Positions 20,510 to 30,197 of a stretch of DNA of 37,071 nucleotides are shown in pieces. Positions within the stretch are counted from its first letter, which is position 1. Each line of letters opens with the position of its first letter. Origin of the DNA: Betaproteobacteria bacterium (GTDB taxonomy: Bacteria; Pseudomonadota; Gammaproteobacteria; Burkholderiales; JACQAP01); assembly GCA_025351455.1 (NCBI GenBank), contig JANXVW010000019.1, positions 1 to 37,071 on the forward strand, read 5' to 3'. The position numbers were made by a program, and so were the translations under genes. Under the pieces are notes generated by a model. The model had not been told where the DNA came from. It was given only the letters and a program-made list of their open reading frames with translations, and did no database searches.

Positions 20510-20809
20510 GTGTCGCAATTTCTCGCCGCATGCATGGTGGTGCTGCTGGCCATCGCCGGACCGGCCGCCGCAGAGGAAATGTCGAAGATCCCCACGGCGC
20601 GCAGCGAATCGCTCGAATTGCCGGGCCTGACGGCAGGCTGCCATATCTGCGAGTGGCGGCCGAAACTCAATCAGATGCCGGCCGGCGAAGCGTGCGGGGC
20701 GGACGATTCCGGCGCCGCCCGAATCGGCCTGTTCGAATGCGGCTTCTCTCAGGATTGCCAGCGCGAGTGCCACTTCCTGCATTGCGGGATTTCTGAAAAG
20801 ACCCAATAG
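20510..20809 (+). CDS. Small secreted Cys-rich hypothetical protein
   Basis: GTG start, signal peptide FLAACMVVLLAIAGPAAAEE, then seven Cys. TATAAT at 20471-20476 upstream. Confidence 0.65.
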   Translation: MSQFLAACMVVLLAIAGPAAAEEMSKIPTARSESLELPGLTAGCHICEWRPKLNQMPAGEACGADDSGAARIGLFECGFSQDCQRECHFLHCGISEKTQ

Positions 20810-20967
20810 CGCTGATCCGGCATTTTTCTTCCGGGTTCCCGATTTCGTTTGTTGTCCGACCCCGCGGTCGTTGGGTAGCGACGTATTTACAGTCAAAACG
20901 GCCCCGGGGCGGCCGCTGTCTCGAGGTGCCCGCGCTAAGTGATTGGCCGCCTACGGGAATTCGCTTG

Positions 20968-20983
20968 TGGCACGGGCGTTGCG
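20968..20983 (+). promoter_or_regulatory. Putative sigma-54 (-24/-12) promoter
   Basis: TGGCACG-GGCG-TTGCG matches TGGCACG-N4-TTGCW except the last base; 40 nt before ATG 21023, same strand. Confidence 0.75.
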
Positions 20984-21022
20984 ACAATCACTCGTGAAGT
21001 TTGCATCCACGAGGTGACTCCC

Positions 21023-21391
21023 ATGTTGTTTGATCCGTTATCAAGTCTGACCGACCGTCCCGCGCGAGGCGTCCTGCTCATCCTGCAGGAGGGAATCCAG
21101 ACGCTGTTTCATTTGCTGCTGTTTTCTCTGCTGCTGCTCGGCTTTGGCGGCCTGATCTACAAAGCCCTGCGCAGTGGTGGCTGGATAGAATCCATCCTGG
21201 GCGGCTTCTGGGCGCAGCACCCCACCATGGCGATCGTGGCGCTGCTGGCAGCGATCGGCGTCACCACCTGCGCCAAACGCTATTTCGACAATGCGACGAT
21301 GTTCGGGAAGCGCGGCGACATTCTCGTCTACGGCTGTCTCGCTCTCGGGCTGTTTTTTGCCTTCAAGCTGGTCGTCACTGGATCGCTTTGA
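21023..21391 (+). CDS. Small hypothetical inner-membrane protein (122 aa)
   Basis: Hydrophobic segments TLFHLLLFSLLLLGFGGLIY, TMAIVALLAAIGVTT, ILVYGCLALGLFFAFKLVV; GAGGTGA SD-like motif upstream. Confidence 0.75.
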   Translation: MLFDPLSSLTDRPARGVLLILQEGIQTLFHLLLFSLLLLGFGGLIYKALRSGGWIESILGGFWAQHPTMAIVALLAAIGVTTCAKRYFDNATMFGKRGDILVYGCLALGLFFAFKLVVTGSL

Positions 21392-21610
21392 CGTTTTCGT
21401 AACACCGCCCCTCCGCCCGTGGTCCCTCCCCCGCGGGCGGAATAAGCGCGGCAGTGCCTAGCACGAGCCTGTCGTTAAGCGACTACACGATACCCCCCCG
21501 GATTTCTTGAACAATTAGCCTGTCCTCATAAAGCCTGTCGCTGGCGGACGACCCCCCCGGGAACGTCGCTTTGCACCTTTACACCAGCGGCAAAGGGGAA
21601 GTGAAGAAAC

Positions 21611-21640
21611 AAAAAGGCCGCGTTTCCGCGGCCTTTTTTT
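21611..21640. terminator. Bidirectional intrinsic terminator
   Basis: AAAAAGGCCGCG-TTTC-CGCGGCCTTTTTTT. Confidence 0.9.
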
Positions 21641-21661
21641 CAAACGCATGAGAAGACGCGG

Positions 21662-22912
21662 TCAGGGCCGTTCCATCTTGCAGGTGGTCGGCAACGCCGT
21701 ATCCTTTGCTTCGACGCGACCTTCAGTCTTGAAGCCCATGCCGGTGCGCTCGACGTCGTACTTGACGCCTTTGGTGCCCGACTTCACGAAACTCGATATG
21801 AACAGGGGCTGCAGCAACTCGTGGTTGTCGGCGCGCATTTCGACTTCGCCGGTGATGCCGTGGTACTTCATGCCCTCCAGCGCCTTGCCGACCATCGCCG
21901 GATCGAGCGACTTGGCCTGGTTCATCGCCCTGGCCAGCATCTCGACGCCATTTTTCAGCGACAGGAAAAAGAAGTCGTCCTTCACGTCCGGAAACCGCTT
22001 GCGATACGACTCGGCGAGCGCATTGGATCCGGCGTCCCCGACGTTGTTATGCCACATGCTGACCTGACGAACATCCTCGCCCGCCTGACCGATCGCCGTC
22101 GGGCCGCCGACGATGCCGGCGTAGTAGGTGAAGAAATCGGCCTTCAGGCCCGACTCCTTGGCGGCCTTGACCAGCAACGACAGATCGTTGCCCCAGTTGC
22201 CGGTGATAATGCTGTCCGCGCCGGACGCCTTGATCTTCGAAACGTAAGGCGCGAAGTCCTTCACCTTGCCGACCGGATGCAAATCGTCGCCAACGATTTC
22301 GACGTCGGGACGTTTTTGCGCCAGCATCGCCTTGGCCGCCCGGGATACGCCCTGACCGAACGCGTAGTCCTGGTTGAGCAGATAGACTTTCTTGATGCTT
22401 TTCTGCTGCGTCATGTAGTTGGTCAGCGCCTGCATCTTCATGTCCGTATCGGCATCGAAACGGAAGTGCCAGAAGCTGCATTTGTCATTGGTCAGACTCG
22501 GGTCGACCGCGCCATAGTTCAGGAACAGGATCGTCTGGTCGGGATTGCGCGCGTTGTGTTTGCTGACCGCGTCGGACAGCGCGATGGCCACGTTGGAGCC
22601 GTTGCCCATGAAAAAGTAACGGATGCCCTGATCGGTCATCTGCTTCAGGGAAATCAGCGCTTCCTGCGGGCTGCTCTTGGTATCGAATGTCACGAGGTCG
22701 AACTTGGCGCCGCCCAGCACGCCACCGGCGGCGTTGACGCCTTCGATCGCCAGCAGGGCTTCGCGTGCGCCATGCTCGCCGACATTGGCAAACGGACCCG
22801 ACAAGGGGTCGAGAAAACCGATCTTGATCGTATCCGCTGCGAACGCGGATCCGACCAGTTGCAACATCGCCAGCAGCCCGAACAGGCCGCGAAATACTTT
22901 TCCGAAATGCAT
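21662..22912 (-). CDS. Branched-chain amino-acid-type ABC transporter substrate-binding protein
   Basis: Signal peptide then DTIKIGFLDPLSGPFANVGEHGAREALLAIEGVNAAGGVLG. No permease or ATPase genes adjacent. Confidence 0.92.
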   Translation of the reverse strand: MHFGKVFRGLFGLLAMLQLVGSAFAADTIKIGFLDPLSGPFANVGEHGAREALLAIEGVNAAGGVLGGAKFDLVTFDTKSSPQEALISLKQMTDQGIRYFFMGNGSNVAIALSDAVSKHNARNPDQTILFLNYGAVDPSLTNDKCSFWHFRFDADTDMKMQALTNYMTQQKSIKKVYLLNQDYAFGQGVSRAAKAMLAQKRPDVEIVGDDLHPVGKVKDFAPYVSKIKASGADSIITGNWGNDLSLLVKAAKESGLKADFFTYYAGIVGGPTAIGQAGEDVRQVSMWHNNVGDAGSNALAESYRKRFPDVKDDFFFLSLKNGVEMLARAMNQAKSLDPAMVGKALEGMKYHGITGEVEMRADNHELLQPLFISSFVKSGTKGVKYDVERTGMGFKTEGRVEAKDTALPTTCKMERP

Positions 22913-23045
22913 GATTGCTCCTCCGTGGAGTGTGTCTTAAGTCGTTTTTATCCCGGCGCCATCCTGCCCCCCGTCGTACAGGCGGGGAGAGTCGCGCACG
23001 GCCGTCATCTTATCCCAGTGCCTAACGCCGGACCGCCGCTTTCGT

Positions 23046-23906
23046 TTACGCTCCCCGCGGCGTGCCGGAGCGCATCCTGACCGGATTGGAGAGACTGCCC
23101 AGGCCCTCGATGCGGCATTCCGCCAAGTCGCCGTCGCGGATGACGACCGCTCCCGGGGTGCCGGTGCTGATGATGTCGCCCGGATACAGGGTCGCGACAT
23201 ACGAATGGAAAGAGACCAGGTAGTACGGCGGGAACGCCATGTTCGCGACCACGTTCTCGCGATGCAGCTTGCCGTTGTTATACGTGCCCACCTTCACCTT
23301 CAGGACATCGGGCAGTTCGTCTGGCGTAATCAATTCCGGGCCGAACGAGAAGAACGTGTCGAAATTTTTCGAGCGCGTCAGGAAGCGCGGATTCTTCTGC
23401 AGGATATCCTCTGCGGTCATGTCGAGGATCAGGCAATAGCCGGCAAGGTAGTCCGGCGCCTGCTGTTCCGATACGTCGCGGCAGGTTCGCCCGATGATCA
23501 CGCCGATCTCCGCCTCGGCGGTCACGCGCTCCGACTGCGATGGCAGCTCGATCGTGTCGCCGGGGCCGATGATGGTGTTGTCGCATTTCATGAACGACGC
23601 CGGCTCGGTCGGATACGGCGCGTTCAGGTCGGCCGCGTGGTCGCGGTAATTCAATCCGATGCCGAGGATCTTGCGCGGGTGCCGGTACAGCGGCCCGTAT
23701 TGCACGCAAGCCGGGTCGAGCCTGACCGTGGTTTGCCCGGCGTCGGCCAGGATGCGCTGGTCGATGCCTTGCCGGATCAAGGCATGCAATTCGTCCGGCC
23801 AGGATTTATGCAACTGGGTGTTGATTGCCGCTACCGGCACGATGCCCGTTGGCGTTACGACCGCGGCCTGCTCCCGGCCGTCCTGTTTAATGGTGCACAA
23901 ACGCAT
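23046..23906 (-). CDS. Fumarylacetoacetate hydrolase family protein
   Basis: KILGIGLNYRDHAADLN; EAEIGVIIGRTCRDV; PGDIISTGTPGAVV. Confidence 0.92.
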   Translation of the reverse strand: MRLCTIKQDGREQAAVVTPTGIVPVAAINTQLHKSWPDELHALIRQGIDQRILADAGQTTVRLDPACVQYGPLYRHPRKILGIGLNYRDHAADLNAPYPTEPASFMKCDNTIIGPGDTIELPSQSERVTAEAEIGVIIGRTCRDVSEQQAPDYLAGYCLILDMTAEDILQKNPRFLTRSKNFDTFFSFGPELITPDELPDVLKVKVGTYNNGKLHRENVVANMAFPPYYLVSFHSYVATLYPGDIISTGTPGAVVIRDGDLAECRIEGLGSLSNPVRMRSGTPRGA

Positions 23907-23955
23907 GCTGCCCCCCCCGTTTTTTGTTGCCGGATTATACGTCCCGGGGACGGGT

Positions 23956-24792
23956 TCACTTCTGCGCCGTGAATCGCCCGCCGCCGAGCGTGCGCTCCTT
24001 GACCAACGCCACCAGGCGCGCATAGGAACGGTAGAACTCGTCGTCCCCTGACGGCGTTCCGAGCCTTTGCGTTTCCTCGCGCAGTTTCCGGTACATCGCA
24101 AACCGTTCTTCGAGGATGCCGCCCCAGTCCGCAGTGAGGTCATCGACCGCGACGTGGCGAAAGCCGATCTCGCGCAACATCTGCGGATAGCTGGCAAAGC
24201 TCTGCACCGATTGCGCGGCGATGCCGCGCCACATCGACGCTGCATCGGCGGCATTCATGCGCCGATGTTCGGCCCAGTCGGTGAACGCGAGCCGCCCGCC
24301 AGGCTTGAGCACGCGATACGCCTCCGACAATGCAGCGCGCTTGTCGGGCACATGCAGCAACGCTTCCTGGCTGATGACGGCATCCATGGTCTGCGCGGCC
24401 AGCGGCACGCGCATGACATCCCCGCGCACGACGCGCACGCGCTCTGCCAAACCAACCCGTTGCGTAAGATCGGCCGCACCCGGGGCGCGATGCGGATTAA
24501 GTTCTATGCAGGTGACGATGGCGCCGTACTTGTGGGCGAGATAACGCGCGGGGCCGGCCAGACCCGCGCAGAAATCCGCCACCTGGCAGCCTTGCCCGAT
24601 ACCTGCGCGCTCGGCCAGCGCATCGACCATCGCCAACCCACCATAGTGGTCCTGATCGAATGCAAACAGGTCCTGGGGAGCGAGCCCGTCGAGATGACCG
24701 CGGCTGGACTGTACTCCGGCAAGAATCTGGTCGCGCGAAATCGGATGGCGGCTGTAGAACGCCAGTACGTGATGGTCGTCGGTCGTGGACAT
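23956..24792 (-). CDS. SAM-dependent methyltransferase (methyltransferase 11-type)
   Basis: VADFCAGLAGPARYLAHKYGAIVTCIELNP; VISQEALLHVPDKRAALSEAYRVLKPGGRLAFTDW. Confidence 0.88.
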   Translation of the reverse strand: MSTTDDHHVLAFYSRHPISRDQILAGVQSSRGHLDGLAPQDLFAFDQDHYGGLAMVDALAERAGIGQGCQVADFCAGLAGPARYLAHKYGAIVTCIELNPHRAPGAADLTQRVGLAERVRVVRGDVMRVPLAAQTMDAVISQEALLHVPDKRAALSEAYRVLKPGGRLAFTDWAEHRRMNAADAASMWRGIAAQSVQSFASYPQMLREIGFRHVAVDDLTADWGGILEERFAMYRKLREETQRLGTPSGDDEFYRSYARLVALVKERTLGGGRFTAQK

Positions 24793-24932
24793 GGAGATAG
24801 CCGGAATGACGGTCGTTGGCGCAAAGCAGTCTACACCGGCACGCAGGCCGGGCCGCCGCAGCCGATGCCCTATAATCCAAGCTGGCGCGAGATCGCACCG
24901 TTACTACAACAATAATTTTTTGGGGAGTGGAA

Positions 24933-25499
24933 ATGAAACTGAAGCTGAAGGTGCTCGCCGGCGCGGCCGCGCTGGCCCTGCCGGTTTTCCTGTTCACAGG
25001 AACGGCCGATGCCGCGAAATCCGATTCTTGTGCGCACTGCCACGGCACCGACGGCAACTCCACTTCCAGTGCCTATCCCAGCCTCGCCGGCCAGACACGG
25101 GAATACCTCTATCGCCAGATCAAGGCCTTCAAGGAAGGCACGCGCAAGAACTCGATGATGTCGCCGGCAGCCGTCGTGCTGTCGGATCAGGACGCTCAGG
25201 ATCTGGCCGAGTATTTCTCCGGACAGACCCTGGTGCGCAGCACCGCCAAGACCGATCCGGCGATGATCGACCAGGGCAAGAAAATTGCCTTCGAGGCCCA
25301 GTGCGTCATCTGCCACCAGCCGAATTTCAAGGGCCTGAACGAATTCCCGCGCGTTTCGCGCCAAAAATATCCGTACATCGTCAAGCAACTCAAAGATTTC
25401 CGCGATGGCGCCCGCGTCAGCGACATCATGGGGCCGACAGTCAAGAACCTGACCGATGAACAGATCGACGCGCTGGCGCAATATCTGACGAGTCTGTGA
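24933..25499 (+). CDS. Diheme cytochrome c (cytochrome c4-like)
   Basis: Signal peptide plus CAHCH and CVICH heme motifs; ATG 24933 preceded by GGGGAG. Confidence 0.92.
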   Translation: MKLKLKVLAGAAALALPVFLFTGTADAAKSDSCAHCHGTDGNSTSSAYPSLAGQTREYLYRQIKAFKEGTRKNSMMSPAAVVLSDQDAQDLAEYFSGQTLVRSTAKTDPAMIDQGKKIAFEAQCVICHQPNFKGLNEFPRVSRQKYPYIVKQLKDFRDGARVSDIMGPTVKNLTDEQIDALAQYLTSL

Positions 25500-25563
25500 A
25501 AACAAGGCGCGCCGTTACGGGTCCGGGTCGGCTCCTCGCTGACAAAAGGGACTGGCAGCCGCT

Positions 25564-25845
25564 TCAGGTCGTTTCGTGGAGCAGCTTTCGGAGCATTGCG
25601 CGCGAGTCTTCCGCCTGGTCGCCCATGTTTAGCGCTTCCATCGCAGCCTCTTTGTCGACAGCGTAAAACTCGACGTAACCGCATTCCAGGCAAATATAGG
25701 GCGTCAGAAAGATCCCCCGTGTGGGAATCGGCGCCGCCTTGCCGTCCACCAGCTCAACGGGATGCAGAACAGCCGGACGGTCGTTGCGGTTCATGCGCCG
25801 TTCGGGGTGATTGACGCAGGTTACAACATCATTTGCGATGGGCAT
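25564..25845 (-). CDS. Small hypothetical protein with CLEC motif
   Basis: MPIANDVVTCVNHPERRM...FLTPYICLECGYVEFYAVDKEAAMEALN. Confidence 0.65.
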   Translation of the reverse strand: MPIANDVVTCVNHPERRMNRNDRPAVLHPVELVDGKAAPIPTRGIFLTPYICLECGYVEFYAVDKEAAMEALNMGDQAEDSRAMLRKLLHETT

Positions 25846-25970
25846 GGGGGCCTTTGATGGAGATGGACTGGCCCGCTCTGCGGACTCGGATGCGGAATTT
25901 GGCTTGTTTTAAGCGTGTTCACTTTGCCCGAATACCCGGACTTGTTGCTGACCACGGCGCCGGCCAGCGC

Positions 25971-27374
25971 TCATGCGGTGACCAGGTACACCTTCGGCAG
26001 GCTGGCCAGCGAATCGGCAGGTACGGGCCGACTGAACAGGAAGCCCTGGGCTTCGTCACAGCCATTTTTCACCAGAAAGGCAAGCTGTTCCTCCGTTTCC
26101 ACCCCCTCGGCCACCACTTTTAGGGAAAGCTGGTGCGCCATGGTGATAATCGCGCGAGCGATCGCGGCGTCGCTTTCGTCTACTGCGATGTCGCGCACGA
26201 AGGTTCGGTCTATTTTCAGCGTATCCACCGGGAAGCGTTTCAGGTAAGCCAGGCTGGAGTATCCGGTGCCAAAGTCATCGATCGAAATGCGGAGCCCGGT
26301 GTTTTTGAGCGCAGTGAGCAAGACCACAGCCTCGTCGGTATTGTGCATCAGCGAACTCTCGGTGATCTCCAGCTCGATCAGCGCCGGATCGACGCCGCTT
26401 TCGTCGAAGATTTTGCGGACCATGTCGACCAGGCCCGCGCTTTGCAACTGCCTGGCTGACAGGTTCACCGCGATCGGCACGGGTCGGAGCCCGCCCGAAA
26501 TTGATGCCTTGAGTTGGGCGCACGCCGCACGCAGCACCCACTCGCCGACCTGCACGATGAACCCGGTTTCCTCCAGAATCGGGATGAACTCCGCCGGCGA
26601 GACCAACCCATGACCTGGCCGGGCCCAGCGCAACAGCGCTTCCATGCCGACCAGTTTGCCATTGCGCGTGCTCACCTTGGGCTGGTAGTGCAGCAGGAAC
26701 TCGTCTCGTTGCAGCGCGCGGTGCAAACTCATTTCCAGCTCGAGCCGTTCCACGGCCCGGTTGTTCATTTCCGGGGTGTAGAACTGCACATTATTTCGCC
26801 CGAGCTGCTTGGCACGGTACATTGCCGTATCCGCGTTCTTGATCAAGGTATCCGGGTCGAGCCCGTCTGGAGGATAGGCGGCAATGCCGATGCTCGCCGT
26901 GACGAACATGTCGCGCCCGTTCAACGTAAACGCCTCGTCGAACGAACGAATGATCTTCTGGGCGACGATGCCCGCATCCTGAGGCTGGTGCAGTTCGCCC
27001 AGGATGACCGCAAACTCGTCGCCGCCCAGGCGACCCACTGTATCGCCGCTCCGTACGGTCGCGTTGAGGCGTGCGGAAACCTGACGCAGCAGTTCATCGC
27101 CGATGCCGTGTCCCAGAGTGTCGTTCACCGCCTTGAAGCGATCCAGATCGATGAACAAGACCCCGGCGTTCCACTGATTGCGCTCCGCCTGGGCGACCAC
27201 CTGGGTGAGACGATCGTAGAACAACACCCGGTTCGGCAGTTCAGTCAGCGAATCGTAGTGCGCGAGGTGCAGCAGTTGTTCTTCGAAGCGCTTCTTTTCG
27301 GTAATGTCGATCAGATAGCCCACTATTTCGCGCTTGCCGCCGTCGACCTGGGCTAAGCGCACCTCTTCCTGCAC
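25971..27374 (-). CDS. GGDEF-EAL c-di-GMP protein, C-terminal part of a frameshifted gene
   Basis: [69 protein letters not shown]. Begins within a PAS C-cap ([27 protein letters not shown]). Confidence 0.9.
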   Translation of the reverse strand: MQEEVRLAQVDGGKREIVGYLIDITEKKRFEEQLLHLAHYDSLTELPNRVLFYDRLTQVVAQAERNQWNAGVLFIDLDRFKAVNDTLGHGIGDELLRQVSARLNATVRSGDTVGRLGGDEFAVILGELHQPQDAGIVAQKIIRSFDEAFTLNGRDMFVTASIGIAAYPPDGLDPDTLIKNADTAMYRAKQLGRNNVQFYTPEMNNRAVERLELEMSLHRALQRDEFLLHYQPKVSTRNGKLVGMEALLRWARPGHGLVSPAEFIPILEETGFIVQVGEWVLRAACAQLKASISGGLRPVPIAVNLSARQLQSAGLVDMVRKIFDESGVDPALIELEITESSLMHNTDEAVVLLTALKNTGLRISIDDFGTGYSSLAYLKRFPVDTLKIDRTFVRDIAVDESDAAIARAIITMAHQLSLKVVAEGVETEEQLAFLVKNGCDEAQGFLFSRPVPADSLASLPKVYLVTA

Positions 27375-30172
27375 CCAGACGTAATGGCCATCTTTCGCTG
27401 GAATCGGTACTCAAGTTGATGTCGTCCGCCTTCGAATACCTTGGGCAAGGCCGCCAGAAATCGGGGCAGGTCCTCCGGGTGAATGCGGTCGCGCCGGTTT
27501 GTTTCGGCATCGCCGAGGATCTCGGCCGGGTCGTAGCCGAACTGGTTCAGCACGTTGTCGCTGATGAACGTCGGCGCGTAGGGCGCCACCGCTTCACGCG
27601 CGAATATGACCGCCGGCGTTGCAGACAGCAAGAATCGCATGCGCTCTCGCGCCTGCAGAAGGGCCTGCTCGGTACGTCTCTGCGACGTGATGTCCTTGCC
27701 GGTGCCACGATAACCCTTGAACGCGCCCTGGGAATCGAACATCGGTTCGCCGCTGAAACTGAAATAGGCCGTGGTGCCATCATGCAACACGCGGCTGTAG
27801 ACGAGGTCGCGGTAGGCTTCACCCCGGGCGAGTTGCTCGCGGTGCGCTGCCCAACCGGCGGCGGGAGCGACATTACCCGGGATTTCCCATCGCGCCTTGC
27901 CGAGACAATCCTCGTTTTGCAACTGCGCCGCATGGAAAAACCCATTCGACAAATGCACGAACCGCAGTTGCTCGTCCTGTTCCCAATACCAGTCGGCGCT
28001 CAGCTCAGTCAGGCTCCGGAACCGCGCCTCGCTCTCGCGTAAGGATTCCTCGGCCCGTTTCTGCGGCGTGATGTCCCTGCCGGTGCCGCGATAACCCTTG
28101 AACACCCCGTGGGCATCGAACACAGGTTCGCCGCTGATGCTGGTAAAGCGGACTTGCCCATCCAGCCCACGATGCGCAAGCACCTGATCGCGGAACGCAA
28201 GATGCGCCTCGAGCATGGCCTGATGCGCTGCCCAGTCGGCAGCGCTCAGGTTAATGTACTGATGTAGCGGATCCGCGTCGTGCAATTCGCGACGCGTCTT
28301 CCCGATGGCGAGCATCTGGTGCGGCCATACCTGGTCTAGCATGGCGCCCGTCATGGTGGTAAACCGGAATTGCGCGTCCTGCTCCCAGTACCAGTCCGAG
28401 GACAGCTCCGTCAGGCTGCGGAATCGCGCTTCGCTTTCGCGCAGGGCATCCTCGACGAGCCGGCGCTGCGTCACCGCTTCATGGCTCACCACCACCCGGG
28501 GGGCGCCTGCCCCGGCAAACCGGTTGATGCGCAGCAGGAACCAGCGCTGCTCGGTGGGCGAATGGCAGGGATACTCCAGAGAAAAGCTTTTATCGTTTCC
28601 AGCGATCGCGGCCCGGATGGCCGCCGCGACCTGCGCGGACTCGTTCGTCCCCGCGAGCGCTGCCCGTTCGCAAACTTCCAGGTAATTGCAGCCCTCGTTG
28701 ACGCAGTCGCGCCCGACATCGCCGTTCGCAACAGCGAACTCCCGCCAGGCGTGATTCGCGGCGATGATCGTGCCACTTTCGTCGAGCACGCAGATATGCA
28801 TCGTCAGCGCATCGATGGTGGAGCGCGCAAAGCGATCGGATTCGCGCAATGCGGCCTCGGCCGCGGCATGGGCCCGCCGGGCGCGCAAGGTTTCGATGCC
28901 GTAGCTGATGTCGGCGGCGAGTTCATTGAGCAGTTCGCGCTCGTCCTCGGATACGGCGTGCGCCTCGCTCGAATAAATCGCCAGTCCGCCGACAGGATGG
29001 CCTGCGACCTTCAGCGGAAGCACGAAGACTGCGCGCAAACCGCGTGCGGATGTGTCGGCATGCCAGGGTGCCATGGCGGGATCGGACGTAATGTCGCCGA
29101 TCACCACCAGTTCTCCCGAGCGGATAGCCCGTCCCATCCCGCCGTGGCCATGCGGATCGTCCGCCGACCATGAAGTAAAAATGCTTTTGGCGTAATCCGC
29201 ATGCAGACCGGCACTGGCCACCTCGACGACCGATTTTCTGGCGTCGGGTTGTGCCATTCCGGCCCAGGCCATGCGGTAGCCGCCGCTGCGCACCGCCTCG
29301 TCGCACATTTGCGAAAGCAGGGCCGTTTCTTCGGTCGCATGCACCAGGATGCGGTTGCACTCGGCCATGAAACGGCGCGCCCTCGCCACGCGGGCCAATT
29401 GGGTCTCGAGCGCCTTTCGCTCCGAGATGTCGCTGATGATGCTGATGAACCGGCTGGGCTCGCCCTGATCGTCGCGCACAGCGGCAATCAGCAATTCGCC
29501 CCAGAACACCGTGCCGTCCTTGCGTACATAGCGTTTTTCGACGGAATGGGTGCCCGATTTTCCGACGATGGCGCGGCGGCGCAGCTTTTGCGTGGCGTCG
29601 AGATCCTCGGCGAAAGTAATGTCCGCCGAGCGCATCCGCAGCAACTCCGCTTCGCTATAACCAAGCATTTCGCACAAACGCCGGTTGACCATGAGAACAC
29701 GCCCATCGAGCCCGGTGTGGGCAATGCCGGTGGGGGCCTCATCGAAGGTCATCCGGAAGCGCTTTTCACTCTCCCGGTCCGCCTGGATCGACGCCGCGCG
29801 CAGCCGCAGGAAAGTCTCCAGGCGCACCATCAGTTCGGTCTTGTCGAGCGGCATGCTCAGGACATCGTCGAAGCCACGCTTGATCCACGTTGCCGCGTCG
29901 GATTTCGCACCGGCCACCACCAGAATCGGCAACAGGAACGGCGCCGCCTCGCGCTTCATCTGCAGCAAGCCCTCGGCATGGCGCTCGGCATGGACTTCAT
30001 CGGCGATGATGAGGCCGCTGTCATCGATGTCGCGCAGGGCCTCTTCCGCGTCCCCGAGCACGACCACGCCGTGGCCCATCGAACCCAGAAAGTGGCGCAA
30101 TAGCTTCGCATCGACCGGGTTGCTCATCAGCAATCCGATTGGCGAGCCGGTGGGCAGGTCGTGAGGGATCAC
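27353..30172 (-). CDS. Receiver-like / PAS / GAF / multi-PAS sensor, N-terminal part of the frameshifted GGDEF-EAL gene
   Basis: REC-like N-terminus, PAS ([26 protein letters not shown]), GAF, further PAS domains; ends out of frame after EYRFQRK. GTG 30172 has GGGAAG upstream. Confidence 0.85.
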   Translation of the reverse strand: MIPHDLPTGSPIGLLMSNPVDAKLLRHFLGSMGHGVVVLGDAEEALRDIDDSGLIIADEVHAERHAEGLLQMKREAAPFLLPILVVAGAKSDAATWIKRGFDDVLSMPLDKTELMVRLETFLRLRAASIQADRESEKRFRMTFDEAPTGIAHTGLDGRVLMVNRRLCEMLGYSEAELLRMRSADITFAEDLDATQKLRRRAIVGKSGTHSVEKRYVRKDGTVFWGELLIAAVRDDQGEPSRFISIISDISERKALETQLARVARARRFMAECNRILVHATEETALLSQMCDEAVRSGGYRMAWAGMAQPDARKSVVEVASAGLHADYAKSIFTSWSADDPHGHGGMGRAIRSGELVVIGDITSDPAMAPWHADTSARGLRAVFVLPLKVAGHPVGGLAIYSSEAHAVSEDERELLNELAADISYGIETLRARRAHAAAEAALRESDRFARSTIDALTMHICVLDESGTIIAANHAWREFAVANGDVGRDCVNEGCNYLEVCERAALAGTNESAQVAAAIRAAIAGNDKSFSLEYPCHSPTEQRWFLLRINRFAGAGAPRVVVSHEAVTQRRLVEDALRESEARFRSLTELSSDWYWEQDAQFRFTTMTGAMLDQVWPHQMLAIGKTRRELHDADPLHQYINLSAADWAAHQAMLEAHLAFRDQVLAHRGLDGQVRFTSISGEPVFDAHGVFKGYRGTGRDITPQKRAEESLRESEARFRSLTELSADWYWEQDEQLRFVHLSNGFFHAAQLQNEDCLGKARWEIPGNVAPAAGWAAHREQLARGEAYRDLVYSRVLHDGTTAYFSFSGEPMFDSQGAFKGYRGTGKDITSQRRTEQALLQARERMRFLLSATPAVIFAREAVAPYAPTFISDNVLNQFGYDPAEILGDAETNRRDRIHPEDLPRFLAALPKVFEGGRHQLEYRFQRKMAITSGCRKRCA

Positions 30173-30197
30173 GCGGCTTCCCGTCTGGGGATCGGCA

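Noticed and set aside
23046-24254. 402-aa minus ORF extending the FAH-family gene upstream
   Set aside because: The extra N-terminus overlaps the methyltransferase in another frame and is low-complexity R/S-rich; the real start is ATG at 23906.
24865-24880. TATAAT at 24871-24876 as a cytochrome c promoter
   Set aside because: No acceptable -35 at 16-18 nt upstream; left uncalled.
26810-26825. Sigma-54-like TGGCACG...TTGC inside the GGDEF-EAL gene
   Set aside because: Spacing is one base too long (N5 instead of N4 after TGGCACG), and it lies on the antisense strand of an intact coding region.
27353-27400. Programmed ribosomal frameshifting as the explanation for the split GGDEF-EAL gene
   Set aside because: No classic slippery heptamer or downstream structure is evident; a single missing A is simpler.
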